In this document: positions 30,083-42,425 of the stretch, one piece after another
Numbering within the stretch: position 1 is the first letter of the stretch
Layout of the letters: each line of letters begins with the position of its first letter
DNA from: Clavaria fumosa
Taxonomy: Eukaryota > Basidiomycota > Agaricomycetes > Agaricales > Clavariaceae
Reading direction: 5' to 3'
Assembly (NCBI GenBank): GCA_951802425.1
Contig: OX637804.1
Location: forward strand, 1,364,001 to 1,428,000
DNA: 64,000 nucleotides
Position numbers and translations under genes: made by a program
Notes under the pieces: generated by a model
Database searches by the model: none
What the model was told of the DNA's origin: nothing
The model's input: only the letters and a program-made list of their open reading frames with translations

Positions 30083-32612
30083 GCCACCAGAACCAATTTA
30101 AAATACATGTCCGGATAACGTAAACACCTTTGTGACCAAGTGAATCGTGTGCCTCTGTAATAATTGCAAGCCGCTTGTGGTCCGGAGGTACTACCTGGTG
30201 GCATCCGTTAGGTTGGCAATGCCATAGCTTGTCATCAAGGATGAAGAACTGGGATGCGGAGCGGACTAATCATCGGAACTGGTTTGCATCAATGCTGGAT
30301 GGATGGATCGGGTTTCGAAGGAAAGATTCAATTTTGTGGATCTGTTCTTCTCTCTTCTTTGCTGCATCTGACCAGGGTATAAAGATGGTGGAGGATTTAT
30401 TTGGGGCTGGTGAATCATCGGATGGTACTGTCGAATTGAGTAGCATTGATCCTGTGTGAAGTCGGAAGCCAGTATGAGCGATACCAGGGAGCTGCGCCTC
30501 GGATTGGTAGGAAGATTCTGGTGCTCGATTCATGTGTTCCATGGCGAACATGTAGCTCTGATCGATCCACTCTTCATGATCTTCGGACTCGGTGTCTTCC
30601 TCACCATCTCCGGCACGTCAGCGTGATAATCCGTCGGCTCCAGTGTGTTTATCTGTGGGGATGTGAACAAGCTCGAAATCGAAAAGTAGTATACCGGCAA
30701 TCCATCAATTCATGGCAGCATTTGGTTGAATGTCCGGATTGTTTAGCATACCTTTAATAAATTTGGCGTCCATTTCGACAGTGAATTTCGGAAGGCCGAC
30801 AAGGTAAATCCGGTATGACTGAAGGGTGCGAAACAGTCCGTATAACTCGATTTTTGCTTGGGAGTATTGGGCCTCGCATTCGTTCCAGGTTATCGAACCA
30901 AACCTAGATGGGTACCAGATTCCATCTTCTCTGATTTGAAATAGCACAAAGCCGACAGCAATGTTGGACGAATCAACGGCCATGATCACGGGCTGTCCAG
31001 AGCGGTAATTGATTGGTCGAACGGCGGATGAGTTGATTATTGCGTCTTTAAGTTGGTCCATCGAATTTTGCTCTTCTTCTTCAAACTTGAATGGAACGTC
31101 TTTACAAGTTAGGCTGACAAGTGGCCGGGCGAGTACGGCATAGTTTTTAATGAATATCTGGAGCAGTCTGCAAACACCTAAAAATGATCTGACATCTGTG
31201 AGTGTTTTGCATGGAGGCCAGTCTCGGATGCATTGAACATTGGAGGCGTCCAGAACTCGCCCTTCATATGTGCACGTGTGCCCGGTAACGATTGTTTCGG
31301 GGGTGCAGATTGTCGTTTTCTTGCCATTAAAGGTTCCTCTGACTATCTTGACTCATTGGAGCACCTGGTTGACGTTATTCAAATGCTCCCAAACGAACCG
31401 CCGTATTTGTGGATTCTCTGGGATCATCTCGTAAGTGCCATCTGGAAGCTCGTATCGGGTTTCCAGGCCCTTGATCGCTACATCGTCTACAAATGGGATG
31501 GTTACATGCGGAATTTTGTCTTGCAGGATATGCGTGACGTCTCCATGCATAATTTGCGTCGCATTGGTGTATCCCATCGGGATGCAAGTGAGCCGTTTGG
31601 CTCCGAGTGGAGTTTGAAATGTGGTAAGGTCTCGGCTTCACTCGTTGAGAGACTGCTGATCGAAGGAAACAAATAAATCGAGTGATCTGTAGCATCCACG
31701 TCCGGCGAATGATTCCGCAAAAACCTCCATTATCGGGGGAACTGTGGAGTCGCCGATTGTGACCTTGTTCAATGGTTGGAGGTTGTGTACAAGTTGGAGG
31801 GACTTTCCGTCTTTCTTTAACACACAAAACCACTGGGACCGATAAGATGAATTGGAATCTTCATAAACTCCAGCCACTATCTTTTCTCGGATAACCTTCA
31901 GTACTTTGTCGTAGATGCCAGGCAGAATCAGTATGTTTTTGAAGATCCAGGGGACATGTTTGATGGTTGGGATGATAATCAGATCGAAGTATTTTGCATC
32001 GAATCGTCCTTTTTCGGTCTCCTTCCAAGCGAAGGCATCTTCCTGGGCTTTAATAAGATAGTGAACAAGTTTTTCTTCCTCCGGCCATAAAAATCCGGTG
32101 GGATTTGCATTATGCACTTCTTTCTGGTCTTGAGTATATTGGAGACTGGGGGTGAAATCGGGGGGGTGTGTTGGAAGTGTCGGTATATCAGCTAGTGGGT
32201 CCGGATGCCGTCATCGGACAATCCGGAATTCTTCGGGAACTGTTGCTTTGATCGGATTGACACGGTTTGCTACCTTCTTATATTTCTTTCCTACATAAAC
32301 TGGCAAAACGGTGTCCGTAGATGGGAAATTCATTTCGGAGGTATTGTTGTACAGGGGATATGCGATATTCAGATGCGTCGGTTCACTTTCGGTAGCGACT
32401 GGGGAATCAACAGAATTGAGAGAAATGTCCGAGACACTGATACAAGGAATGGGATCGAGAGGGGCTAGATTTACAAAAGAAGATGATGAGGAATTCTGAA
32501 CAGAAGTGGAAAAGATGGCTGGAGTCTCGTATTTGGGTATAGTTTCCATGTCCGCATTGATTGGAGGTGAGTCCATAGATTTGCGGATGTTCGAGGCTCC
32601 AGCCATCAAAAA
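30083..32612 (-). pseudogene. Decayed pol of gypsy A3 (RT, RNase H, start of integrase)
   Basis: Reading from 32609 downward: pol N-terminus (MMAGASNIRKSMDSPPINAD), connector, RT (FVDDVAIKG near 31490), RNase H (MAVDSSNIAVGFVLFQ) and the start of integrase. Frameshifts and stops break it into at least six segments. The frame begins with ATG at 32609, overlapping the gag stop as TGATG; A1 and A2 have AGA and ATA in place of ATG here. No protein is expected. Confidence 0.88.
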
Positions 32613-34603
32613 TCCAGATGCAGTTTCTTATTCTTCAATGTTTTGCAAACCGGGATTCACTCTTTTGTGGGCACTATGATTCATTCTCCTGTGTTCGGAT
32701 TGTTTAGAATGAGGTCCTGGGCCCCATGGGGATGATCAATTGTTTGCGAGCCGGTTAGCCTAAAAAATGGTCGTCCGACGAGAACCTCGCAGGGTAGCAT
32801 GTCTGCCACTTGCATTTGAACATGGAAAGTGCACAGACCGATCTGTAAAGGAAAATTCTTGATGAGTCTGAGCATTGGAGCGATGGTGCCATGAGAGGAT
32901 TCCATGTGAATAACGTGTTCAGAGTGTAGCGGATTGCCGAGTTTCTCCCAAACGTCTCGCCGCATTGCTACAATTGAACTTCCTTGGTCGAGAAGGCACT
33001 CCGCAGCGATCCGACCATCCAAAATGCCTTCTACGATGCGGAGCGGAGCGGCATCGACTGCCACAATGAGATTGGAGGTGTCCAGGGCCGTAATGTTTGT
33101 GTAGAGCATATCCTGTACGACGGAAGTGGTGACCGGAACACGGCGGGCGGTAACCATATCCTTCATCTTTTTGCGGACATCTCCGGAAATGGTGAGTAGT
33201 TCACGAGGTGTCACACGGACCGGGATGTCAAGTGTGCGATCAAAGACTTGTTGAACGGTTACTGGATTCTCAATGGGAGCTTGGTAATGATACTGGACAT
33301 CAGGTCATTTGATTCTTTCCGGCTTCGATGGACAAGTATCCTGAGTCGGCGTAATGACAATGGTGGGCGGAGGTGGTAACCTAGATGGCTGTGGATTGTT
33401 ATTTCAGGGTGCGGGCACTTTCCTTTTGCCCTTGTCAATTTTCTTTGCCACATCATTTGCGAAGGTGCGGGCCATATTTTCCAGGGTGATCCTCTTGCCA
33501 TCTTCTTCGTCCGAATCATCTTCCGTATCTGCGGGGTCACCAGATAATCCAGTAGGTTGTGCTTCAAATACCGCAGTAGTTGCCAGCTGCATATTCTGGG
33601 ATTGGTAAGTAGCGTAGTACTTGTCAAAGCACTCTGATAGGTTGTTCCCCACAATAGTACCTGGCAAGTATCATCCAGAAGGAAGGCAAATCCTGCCTTC
33701 GGTGTTCTGCATACATTTACTGGACTTGATGTATTCAAGGGCCTTTGGACAAGCACTAACAAAATGACCTAGTTCCGAACAGAAGTTACACATCTGATTT
33801 GTAGGGGAATTCGTGGTCCGAGGAGCGGAAAGTTTTGCTGGTTCAAGAGACTGTGCTGATAAAATTGATTCCAGGCGAGCCATTGTAGAAGCAAATGTTG
33901 CCAAGGCCGCGGACATGTCAAGTTCTTCCTTCTTGATTACTGGTTTCGGTTCCCTCCCGGGGGCTGCGGATGCGAATCGGATGGGTCCGGAGAATTGATC
34001 GGTTGTCACGGAGTGTGGGGACATTGAGGAGAGTAAGAATTCGGCTGCGGCGTGAACCTCATTCATCGGGTATGGGTCCTCCGGATGGTGATTTGGAAGT
34101 ATAATAGCGAGCCGGCTCTCGATCCGGCGCCTTGTATGATCCCCAAATCCGAGGATGTAAAGCCAGTTCCTATCATTTGTAGACATGCGCTGTGAGCTGA
34201 TCAAATGCGAGGTGATCCGAAGAAAGTCCCGGTAATACTCTCCGTGTTCTGCATGCGTGTAAACTCCTTTTTGGGCTGAGTCTGATATGAAACAGTCCAA
34301 ATCGGCAACAGAAAACAAACGGCTGCCATCGGAACCTGGATAAAGGCGTCGGACAGCCGCTTTGAAGGTGTCCCATGTCCATTCCGGATGCGGGTCGGGT
34401 GTGAGAGTCTCCCAAAGAAGACATGTATCAGTGTCGAGGTAATGCTTTGCATACCGAATCAAATCGGTCTCTGGAACGTCTGGATTAATGCCGGTTAGTA
34501 TGATGTCAATGTCCTCGAAGTACCGGTTGAGATGCGTCGGTACTCCGTCAAAGGCAGGGGCCCTGTGAGCACCACAGAGCGGATATCTTGGTTGATTAGC
34601 CAT
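32613..34603 (-). pseudogene. Decayed gag-protease of gypsy A3
   Basis: Starts MANQPRYPLCGAHRAPAF at 34603. The capsid region and zinc knuckle (CNFCSELGHFVSAC) are intact up to a TGA at 33671-33673, right after GRICLPSG. This is the same codon that is TGA in A2 and CGA in A1. The frame then resumes as YLPGT..., with later frameshifts and a stop near 33300. The protease core LLDQGSSIVAMR is recognisable near 32980. Confidence 0.88.
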
Positions 34604-34983
34604 TTGTATTGGTGCGTAGGGTGGTAGGTGAACTTCGTCTGGTGAATTGTGAGGCGCTTCTGGTGGGAAGTGAAGGATGCTTGATTCGAGGGGGAGTGGT
34701 GTAAGTGGTTCTTCAAAGATCTGTGGTAATGTGGTAACCAGAGTGGCGAAGCTCGTGTGGGAGTAAACAATGGATGAAATACTGGGAATGTCCGATGGAA
34801 GAAAGTGGGAAGTTTCAATTACTTCTCCAGGAGGTCCGGAATGCAGTGGTTCTGTGATTGGATTCGGGTTTCGAGTTCTCAGGCGTTCAGAGCGTCGAGG
34901 CTGGAAAGCGGAGGAGCCTCTGGGAATCCTCGAAGGCTGTAGTGAAGATGTTATTATGACCCCCTCGCGGTGGGCTCCAAAAT

Positions 34984-35926
34984 TGTAGTAGGCTGTACAG
35001 GTGTTGGCTGCAAATAGATGTTCGTGGCTGGGTTCTTCAGGGGGTCTTGTTACACGATGTAGACACTAAACAGAACCTTGGATGATGTAGAGGCTGAGTG
35101 TAAAATGTTCAGAGAATGAAAATATACATTGTCCAGAGTGTCTGGTATCGGATTCAGTAGAGTCCAATGTTCGGATCGAAGGTTCAAGGGGCCGGCGATG
35201 ATGAAGGCCAGTGGATCAATAGGTACGATAAAGGGTGAGCTTGCTAAAGATCACAGCACAATGTGGGCGTTCAAAAAGCTGGATTTCCATAGAGTCTGGT
35301 ACATACTTATGTACATTTTTCTAAGTACAGCAAATCCGATCCTATGGAAATCTCCGGAAGCTATGGAAGGCAATGCAGTATCATTTACAAGGTCATATAG
35401 GGGCCATAATTCATAAATGAGTCATGCAGTTTGGAGGGATGAAATGTCTGATGACCAACACCTGTCCAGACCGCTCATAAAATGAAGGAAAGTGTGGCTG
35501 GTACAGCAAAGGGGTAGAACAATGGGCAAAGCACAGCAAAGGGGTAGAACAATGGGCAAAGCACTGCAAAGGGTTTGAAACGTTTAAATGATCGGATGGT
35601 TGAAAGGGATCACAATATGAAATTTACAGCATGGTATATGAAATAAGGAAAGGGGAATGGAATAGTGAGTATGTCGAGCGCTGACCATGCTGGAGTGATG
35701 AAATAGAGAGGTGTAGGTGGTGTGTATGACCTGTGGGCTGTGATCATTATGAGGGATCAGAGACCGGAGAGTCTGATGTTGGATATATATTGGATGTTTT
35801 TGGATGTTATTGGATGGTGTCAGATAGCTGTCAGATCGAATCGGACGCGATTGCCTTGGATCCCAAAATATCCAGATGGTCGGTATCTGTCATGTTTCTA
35901 TGTTTAAACCGCATATTATCCTTACA
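34984..35926 (-). repeat. 5' LTR of gypsy A3
   Basis: 943 bp with TG...CA ends, clearly homologous but diverged from the A2 LTR. It carries an extra tandem copy of a short AGCAAAGGGGTAGAACAATG unit near 35500-35560. Confidence 0.88.
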
Positions 35927-35966
35927 ACGGTAACAGGTGGCAGTTTGAATCTCCAACACTCCCCTG

Positions 35967-37461
35967 TCAAACTGCGCGTAGTCCGAGTGCGTTTGCGAAG
36001 TGCTTTGCCTTCGCGCTTGGTAGCGCCTTCGTCAGGGTATCGGCCACCATCTCGTCTGTGGGACAATAGATTAAGTTGATAGATCCATTTTGGACGACAT
36101 ATCGTATGAAATGGTATCGTATGTCAATGTGTTTCGTGCGGGCATGGTAGTGCCCGTCTTGTGTGAGCACGATCGTGGATTTGTTGTTGCAAAAGAGGGT
36201 GGTGGGAGCGGCGAGTGGGCGGATGAGCTCGTCGATTAGCCTTCGCAGCCATATGGCTTCCTTTGCCGCATGTGTTGTGGCAACGTACTCGGCCTCCGTT
36301 GTCGAGAGAATGACCAACTCCTGCTTTTTAGCTGCCCACGATACAGCTCCCCCGTCAATTAGGAAAGCGTACCCGCTTATGGCCTTTCTGTGCTCTTGCG
36401 AGCTCCCATCCGCATCACTATACCCCTCTAGTTCCTTCTCGGTACCGCCGTAGGTGAGCCTCCAGTTCTTCGTCCCCTTTAGGTAACGAAAGACTTGCTT
36501 GAGCGCCTCCCAGTGCGGTCATCCTGGGTTTTCTGCGAACTGAGCGAGAGTAGAGACGGCAAAGGCGATATCGGGTCGGGTAGCGACATCTGCTCACATC
36601 AGCATCCCGAGTAGGCGTCAGTATGGGAACTTCTGCATTTCTGCGACATCTTCAACAGAGGTTGGGCATTGGGAATGAGAGAGGACAGTGGAGCAGTCCA
36701 TGGGCGAAGCCCGTGGACTCAGGTCAGTGAAATTTCCGTGCGCCAGTATCGTTTCGATGTAGCTCTGCTGACTCAGCGAAAGCGTATGTGTCGCCCTGTC
36801 CCTCGTTACCTCAATCCCTAGCAACCAACCAATTGCTCCCATATCGTCAGCCTGAACTTTTTGTTCAGCTTGTGCTTAGTCTTCACTATCTCAGTCGCAT
36901 CTCCACCGGCGATGATGCAGTTGTCCACATGGACTGCTATCAAGGTCATCGATGTTTTGCTCCGCTGGTAGAAGACTGCAGGGTCAGCTTCGCTTTTTCG
37001 GAAACCCAGCATCGTCAACTCGCTGCAGAGGGCCTCATACCATTTTCGCCCACTCTGTTTTAAGCCGTATATTGACTTTTTCAGCTTCAGGATGTATCTT
37101 TGACGGTTATCGGACTTGTATCCAGGTGGTTGTTCCATATACACTTCTTCGTCATCACCTAACTGACCATTCAAGAAGGTGCTGTTGAAGTCGAAAGTAT
37201 TGATGTCCCAGTCGTTCCTCGTCACTATGGCCAGGATGGTACGGATCGAGGCGAGGTGGGCCACAGGCATGAAGGTCTCGAAGTAATCTTGGCCATGGAC
37301 CTGGGTATAACCTTTCGCCACCAGCCATGCCTTGTACTTCTCTATCTGACCAGCAGCATTTTTCTTTATCCGGAGGACCCATTTGGAGTTGACGACGTTT
37401 TTGTCTTCGAGTCGCTTAACGATGTCCCAGGTCTCCGCTTTGTCCAGACACTCGAGCTCGG
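35967..37461 (-). pseudogene. Copia F reverse transcriptase and RNase H (3' half of Pol)
   Basis: Minus-strand segments read AETWDIVKRLEDKNVVNSKW, VAKGYTQVHGQDYFETFMPV and FLNGQLGDDEEVYMEQPPGY, then the RT active-site region with VHVDNCIIAG (D-N where copia has D-D), then LGIEVTRDRATHTLSLSQQS. RNase H gives STTEAEYVATTHAAKEAIWL and KHIDIRYHFIRYVVQNGSIN. Frameshifts separate the segments near 37320, 36840 and 36400. It is the distal half of the Pol encoded at 57968-60689. Confidence 0.88.
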
Positions 37462-37675
37462 TGTCACGGTCCTAACAAGGTTAGCGGTGAAGGGATTAGC
37501 GGAGCGGAGCAGGGATGTTCTATCGGAGTCCGGTCGGAGTCCGATATTGGAAAAATGGAGAAGTAAACAAAAGGAAGGAGACTTATGGGACTGCGGCCTC
37601 AACATATGTGTTGTGCCACCATGTATATACTTGTCCCTATTTATCAAACAAGAACAATACCTAAGAGAGGATCGG
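37462..37675 (-). repeat. Chromovirus D 3' LTR, outer piece
   Basis: Matches 57247-57459 of the other LTR. Interrupted at 37675 by A2 and continuing at 50118. TCGG before A2 and TTGG after it are the 4-bp target duplication with one C/T difference. Confidence 0.9.
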
Positions 37676-37790
37676 TGTAAGGATGATATGTTGTTTAAAC
37701 AAGGAAACTTAACAGATATCGACTATCCAGATATTTTGGCATCCAAAATAATTACGCCCGACGCGATCCAATAACGATCCGATACTGTCC

Positions 37791-38937
37791 CAGTGGTCCC
37801 TGTTAATTTAGTATACTAAATATCAGTTAATGTACCAAAATGCTTTGAACTCAAGCCAGCTACAGCTGATCCTACTAATGTCAGCAAATGCTGTAAAGGT
37901 AGTATACTTACATCCAGCTACTGCTGACTATACTAGTATACTTACATCCAGCTACTGCTGACTATACTAGTATACTTACATCCAGCTACTGCTGACTATA
38001 CTAGTATACTTACATCCAGCTACTGCTGACTATACTAGTATACTTACATCCAGCTACTGCTGACTATACTAGCACACTTAATTAACTTGAGCTGTGAACT
38101 TAGTGCAGTAGTTGCTATCAAATAGTTAACTAGACATAATAGCTGTGTATTTATTGACATGAAATAAATAAGCCCAAATACAGACAAATATTTATCAAAT
38201 GCCTCTATATTGAAATTCAGCTTATATAAACATCAAAATATGGCCTCAAATTAAAACATTATATAAAATTGAATGAACTTCCTGAAGCTGTGGCAGTACA
38301 TTGCCATGTTTATATTATCATAATTACAAGTGCTGTGCTCAAATTAATGATTCAATTCACAAGTACTACAACTGAGTTAATTAAACCTGCTTGTAACTAC
38401 TGCACTCACAAATAGTAGACTCAAGTTGTGCATAGTGTGCAGAAATTACTGTGTAAAAGTGCACTATGGACCAAGTTAACTGGCAATATTTTATGACTGC
38501 TATTACTGTTGAATAGTATACTACATCAATCAACAGTTGCTGGATCAAGTTAACTGGAATATTTTTACCACTGCTTTTGCTGTAGAATAGTATACTATAC
38601 TAACCAGCAGCTACTGGACCAAGTTAACTGGTGTTATTTTATGACTGCTATTACTGTTGAATAGTATACTACAACAATCAGCAGCTGCTGGATCAAGTTA
38701 ACTGGAAATACCCTGTAGCTGTTATTACTGTAGATTAGTATACTATGTTCACCAGCAGCTGCTGGATTAAGTTGACTTCTACTGTACTGTAATAGTATAG
38801 TCAGCATTAGCTGGACATAAGTATACTGCCTTCACAGCATTTGCTGACATTAGTAGGATCAGCTGTAGCTGGCTTGAGTTCAAAGCATTTTGGTACATTA
38901 ACTGATATTTAGTATACTAAACTAGCTGGGACTATTG
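37791..38937. mobile_element. 1147-bp nonautonomous DNA transposon (hAT-like MITE)
   Basis: Inverted repeats of about 120 bp (37791-37910 and 38818-38937) are nearly perfect inward of the first 25 bases. The ends are CAGTGGTCCC and CAATAGTCCC. ACTGTCC flanks both sides (37784-37790 and 38938-38944), a 7-bp match that may be an imperfect 8-bp duplication; the undisturbed LTRs have a single copy. It is AT-rich, has no coding frame, and contains many AGTATACT palindromes. End sequence and duplication length suggest the hAT superfamily. Confidence 0.88.
37901..38070. repeat. Five tandem copies of a 34-bp unit inside the MITE
   Basis: Each unit combines AGTATACTTACATCC with AGCTACTGCTGACTATACT. 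The copies are essentially identical, so this is a recent expansion. A second, longer and looser repeat (about 60 bp, CAGCTGCTGGATCAAGTTAA type) spans about 38480-38775. Confidence 0.9.
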
Positions 38938-40135
38938 ACTGTCCGATGACATCCGGAACATCCGATAAATATCCGACATCGGACTCTCCGGTCTCTAATT
39001 CCCTGTGATGATCACAACCCACAGGTCACACACACTGCCTATGCCTTTCCATTTCATCACTCCAGCATGGTCAGCGCTCAACGCACTCACTATTCCATTC
39101 CCATTCCCATATTTCATATACCATGCTGTAAATTTCATATTTTGATCCCTTTCAAGTATCCATTCATTGATACATTTCAGACCCTTCGCACTGCCTTGCC
39201 CTTTGTTCCTAGTACTCCTTTGCTGTACCACCTACACTCTCCTTCAGTTTACGAGCGATCCGGACATGTGCTAGTCATCGGATATTCCTTCCCTCCAAAC
39301 CGCATGACTCCTTTACAAATTAAAGACCCCTATATGACCCCTTGTACGATATCGCACTGCCTTCTATAGCTTCCAGAAATTTCCGTAGAATCGAGTATGC
39401 TGTACTTAGAAAAATGTACTTAAGTATGTACCGGACTATACGGAAATCCAGCTTTTTGAACGCCCACATCGTGCTGTGATTTTTAGCAAGCTCACCCTTC
39501 GTCGTACCTATTGATCCACTGGCCTTTGTCGTTGCCGGCCCCTCGAACCTTCGATCCAAACATCGGACTCTATCGGATCCGATACCGGATACTCCGGACA
39601 ACGTATATTTTCACTCTCTGAACCTTTTGCACTCAACCTCTACATCCTCCAAGGTTCTGTCTAGTGTACCCATTGTGTAATAAGACCCCCTGAAGAACCC
39701 GGCCACGAACATCTATTTGCAGCCAACACCTGTACAGCCTACTACAATTTTGGAGCCCACCGCGAGGGGGTCGTAACAACGTCTTCACTACAGCCTTCAA
39801 GGATTCCCAGAGGCTCCTCTGCTTTCCAGCCTCAACGCTCTGAACGCCTGAGAAGTCGAAACCCAAATCGAATCACAGAACCACCGCACTCCGAACCTCC
39901 CGGAGAAGTAATTGAAACTTCCCACTTTCTTCCATCGGACATTCCCAGTATCTCATCCATTGTCTACTCCCACACGAGCTTCACAACCCCGGCTATCTCA
40001 TTACCACTGATCTTCAAAGAACCGCACTCGCCACTCACACCACTACCCCTCGAACCGAACACCTTACAATTCCCAACGGATGAACCACTGAACCCTCTCG
40101 ATGTCACACAAGAACTTCCCCACACACCATTACTA

Positions 40136-42133
40136 ATGGCTAATCAACCAAGATATCCACTCCGTGGCGCTCACAGGGCCCCTGCCTTTGACGGAGTACC
40201 GACACACCTCAACCGGTACTTCGAGGACATCAACATCGTACTCACCGGCATTAATCCAGACATTCCGGAAGCCGATTTAATTCGGTATGCAAAGCACTAC
40301 CTCGACACAGACACATGTCTCCTCTGGGAGACCCTCACACCAGCCCTGGATCCGGAATGGACTTGGGAAACCTTCAAAGCGGCTGTCCGACGTCTCTACC
40401 CAGGTTCCGATGGCGGCCGTTTGTTTTCTATCGCCGATTTGGACCGTTTCATATTGGACTCAGCCCATAAAGGAGTTTACATGTGCGCAGAACACGGAGA
40501 ATACTATTGGGACTTTCTCCGGATCACTTCGCACTTGATCACTTCCCAACGTATGTCTACAAACGACAGAAACCGACTTTACATCCTCAGATTTGGGGAT
40601 CACACAAGACGCCAGATAGAAAGCTGGCTCGCTATTATACTTCCAAATCACCATCCGGAGGATCCATACCCCATGAACAAGGTACACGCTGCAGCCGAGT
40701 TCCTACTCTCCTCGACGTCCCTGCACTCTGCGACAACCGATCAATTCTCCAGACCCATCCATTTCACATCCTCAGCCCCCGGGAGAGAAATGAAACCAGT
40801 GATCAAGAAGGAAGAGTTTGATATGTCCGCAGCCTTGGCAACATTTGCCTCCACAATGGCTCGCCTCGAATCAATTTTATCAGCCCAGTCTCTCGAACAG
40901 GCAAAATGTTCTGCTCCTCGAACGATGAATTCCCCTGCAGACCGGACGTGTAATTTCTGTTCGGAACCAGGTCATTTTGTTAGTGCTTGTCCGAAGGCCC
41001 TCGAATACATCAAGTCTGGTAAATGTATACGGAACACCGAAGGCAGAATTTGCCTTCCCTCCGGATGATACTTGCCAGGCACTATTGTGGGAAATAACCT
41101 ATCAGAGTGCTTTGACAAGTACTACGCCACCTACCAATCCCAGAATATGCAACCGGCGACAACCGCGGTATTTGAAGCACAGCCGATCGGACCATCCGCT
41201 CACCCCCCGGACATGGAAGACGAATCGGATGAAGAAGATAACGAGAGGACCGCGTTGGAAAACATGGTCCGCACCTTTGCAAACGATGTGGCAAAGAAAG
41301 TAGATAAGGGCAAAAGGAAAGCGCCCACACCCAGGAATAACGATCCACAGCCATCTAGGTTACCTCCTCTGCCCGCCGTTGTCATTACCTCGCCTCTGGT
41401 CACGCGCCCATCGAAGCCGGAAAGAATTGAACGATCCGACGTCCAGTATCATTACCAAGCTCCGATCGAAAATCTGGTAACCGTTCAGCAAGTTTTCGAT
41501 CGCGCACTCGACATCCCGGTCTGCGTGACACCTCGTGAACTACTCGCCATTTCCGGAGATATCCGCAAAAAGATGAAGGATATGGTTACTGCCTGCCGAG
41601 TTCCGGTCACCGCGTCCGTTGTACAGGATACGCTCTACACAAACGTTACAACCCCGGACACCTTCGATCTTGTCGTAGCTGTCGATGCTGCTCTGCTCCG
41701 CATCGTAGAAGGCATATTGGATAGCCGGATCGCCGCGGAGTGCTTGCTCGACCAAGGCAGCTCGATTGTGGCAATGCGAAGAGACATTTGGGAGAAGCTC
41801 GGTAATCCGCTGCACTCCGAGCGCGTAATTCATATGGAGTCCTCACATGGTACCATCGCCCCGACGCTCGGACTGATAAAGAACTTTCCCTTGCAGATCG
41901 GTCCATGCACGTTTCATGTCCAAATGCAGGTCGCCGATACCCTACCCTGCGAGGTCCTTGTCAGACGCCCGTTCTTTATGCTTACCAGCTCCCAAACTAT
42001 CGACCATCCTCATGGTGCCCAAGACCTGATCCTGAACGATCCAAACACTGGAGAAAGGATCATCATACCGACAAAGGAGCACATCCCGATCCGGAAAAAC
42101 CACAAACTTCAGAAAACACATCTGGATTTTTAA
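40136..42133 (+). pseudogene. Gag-protease of gypsy A2 with one in-frame stop
   Basis: Same length and order as A1 gag: MANQPRYPLRGAH start, zinc knuckle CNFCSEPGHFVSAC, protease LLDQGSSIVAMR. A single TGA at 41066-41068 follows GRICLPSG (CGA in A1), after which the frame continues unbroken to the TAA at 42131-42133. The gag stop again sits in GGATTTTT, with pol open in the -1 frame (TTA ATA GCT). Confidence 0.9.
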
Positions 42134-42425
42134 TAGCTGGAGCCCCGGATCACCGCAACATTCCGGAGCCATCTCCAATCAAAGCGGACACGGAAGCTAT
42201 ACACAAACACGAGTCTCCAGCTATTCTATCTACTTCCATTCGCAATCTCTTATCTCCTTCTCTTGAAGATTTAGTTCCTGTCGATCCCCTTCCTTTTGCC
42301 GATATTTCGGGCACTTCATGTGAAGCCTTGGTCAGCGCCGGATACACACCGGTGTACCACGATACCACAGACGTAATGTACCCCAATAACTCAGAAACCA
42401 ATACACCGTCTCTGGACATCGTTAT

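Larger units (their letters stand above)
28661..35926 (-). mobile_element. Truncated gypsy element A3 (A family), interrupted by TR-GAG1
   Basis: Minus orientation. The 5' LTR is at 35926-34984, then primer-binding site, gag, protease and pol up to the integrase zinc-finger region, where the element stops near 28661. The 3' part (rest of integrase, accessory gene, 3' LTR) is missing. TR-GAG1 (28689-30077) sits in integrase. Many frameshifts and stops make it a decayed copy. Its LTR cuts the 3' LTR of copia F, of which only about 32 bp remain at 35927-35958. Confidence 0.88.
37676..39746 (+). repeat. 5' LTR of gypsy A2 with MITE inside
   Basis: 917 bp of LTR plus a 1147-bp insert and its target duplication. 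TG...CA ends; homologous to 49201-50117. Confidence 0.93.
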
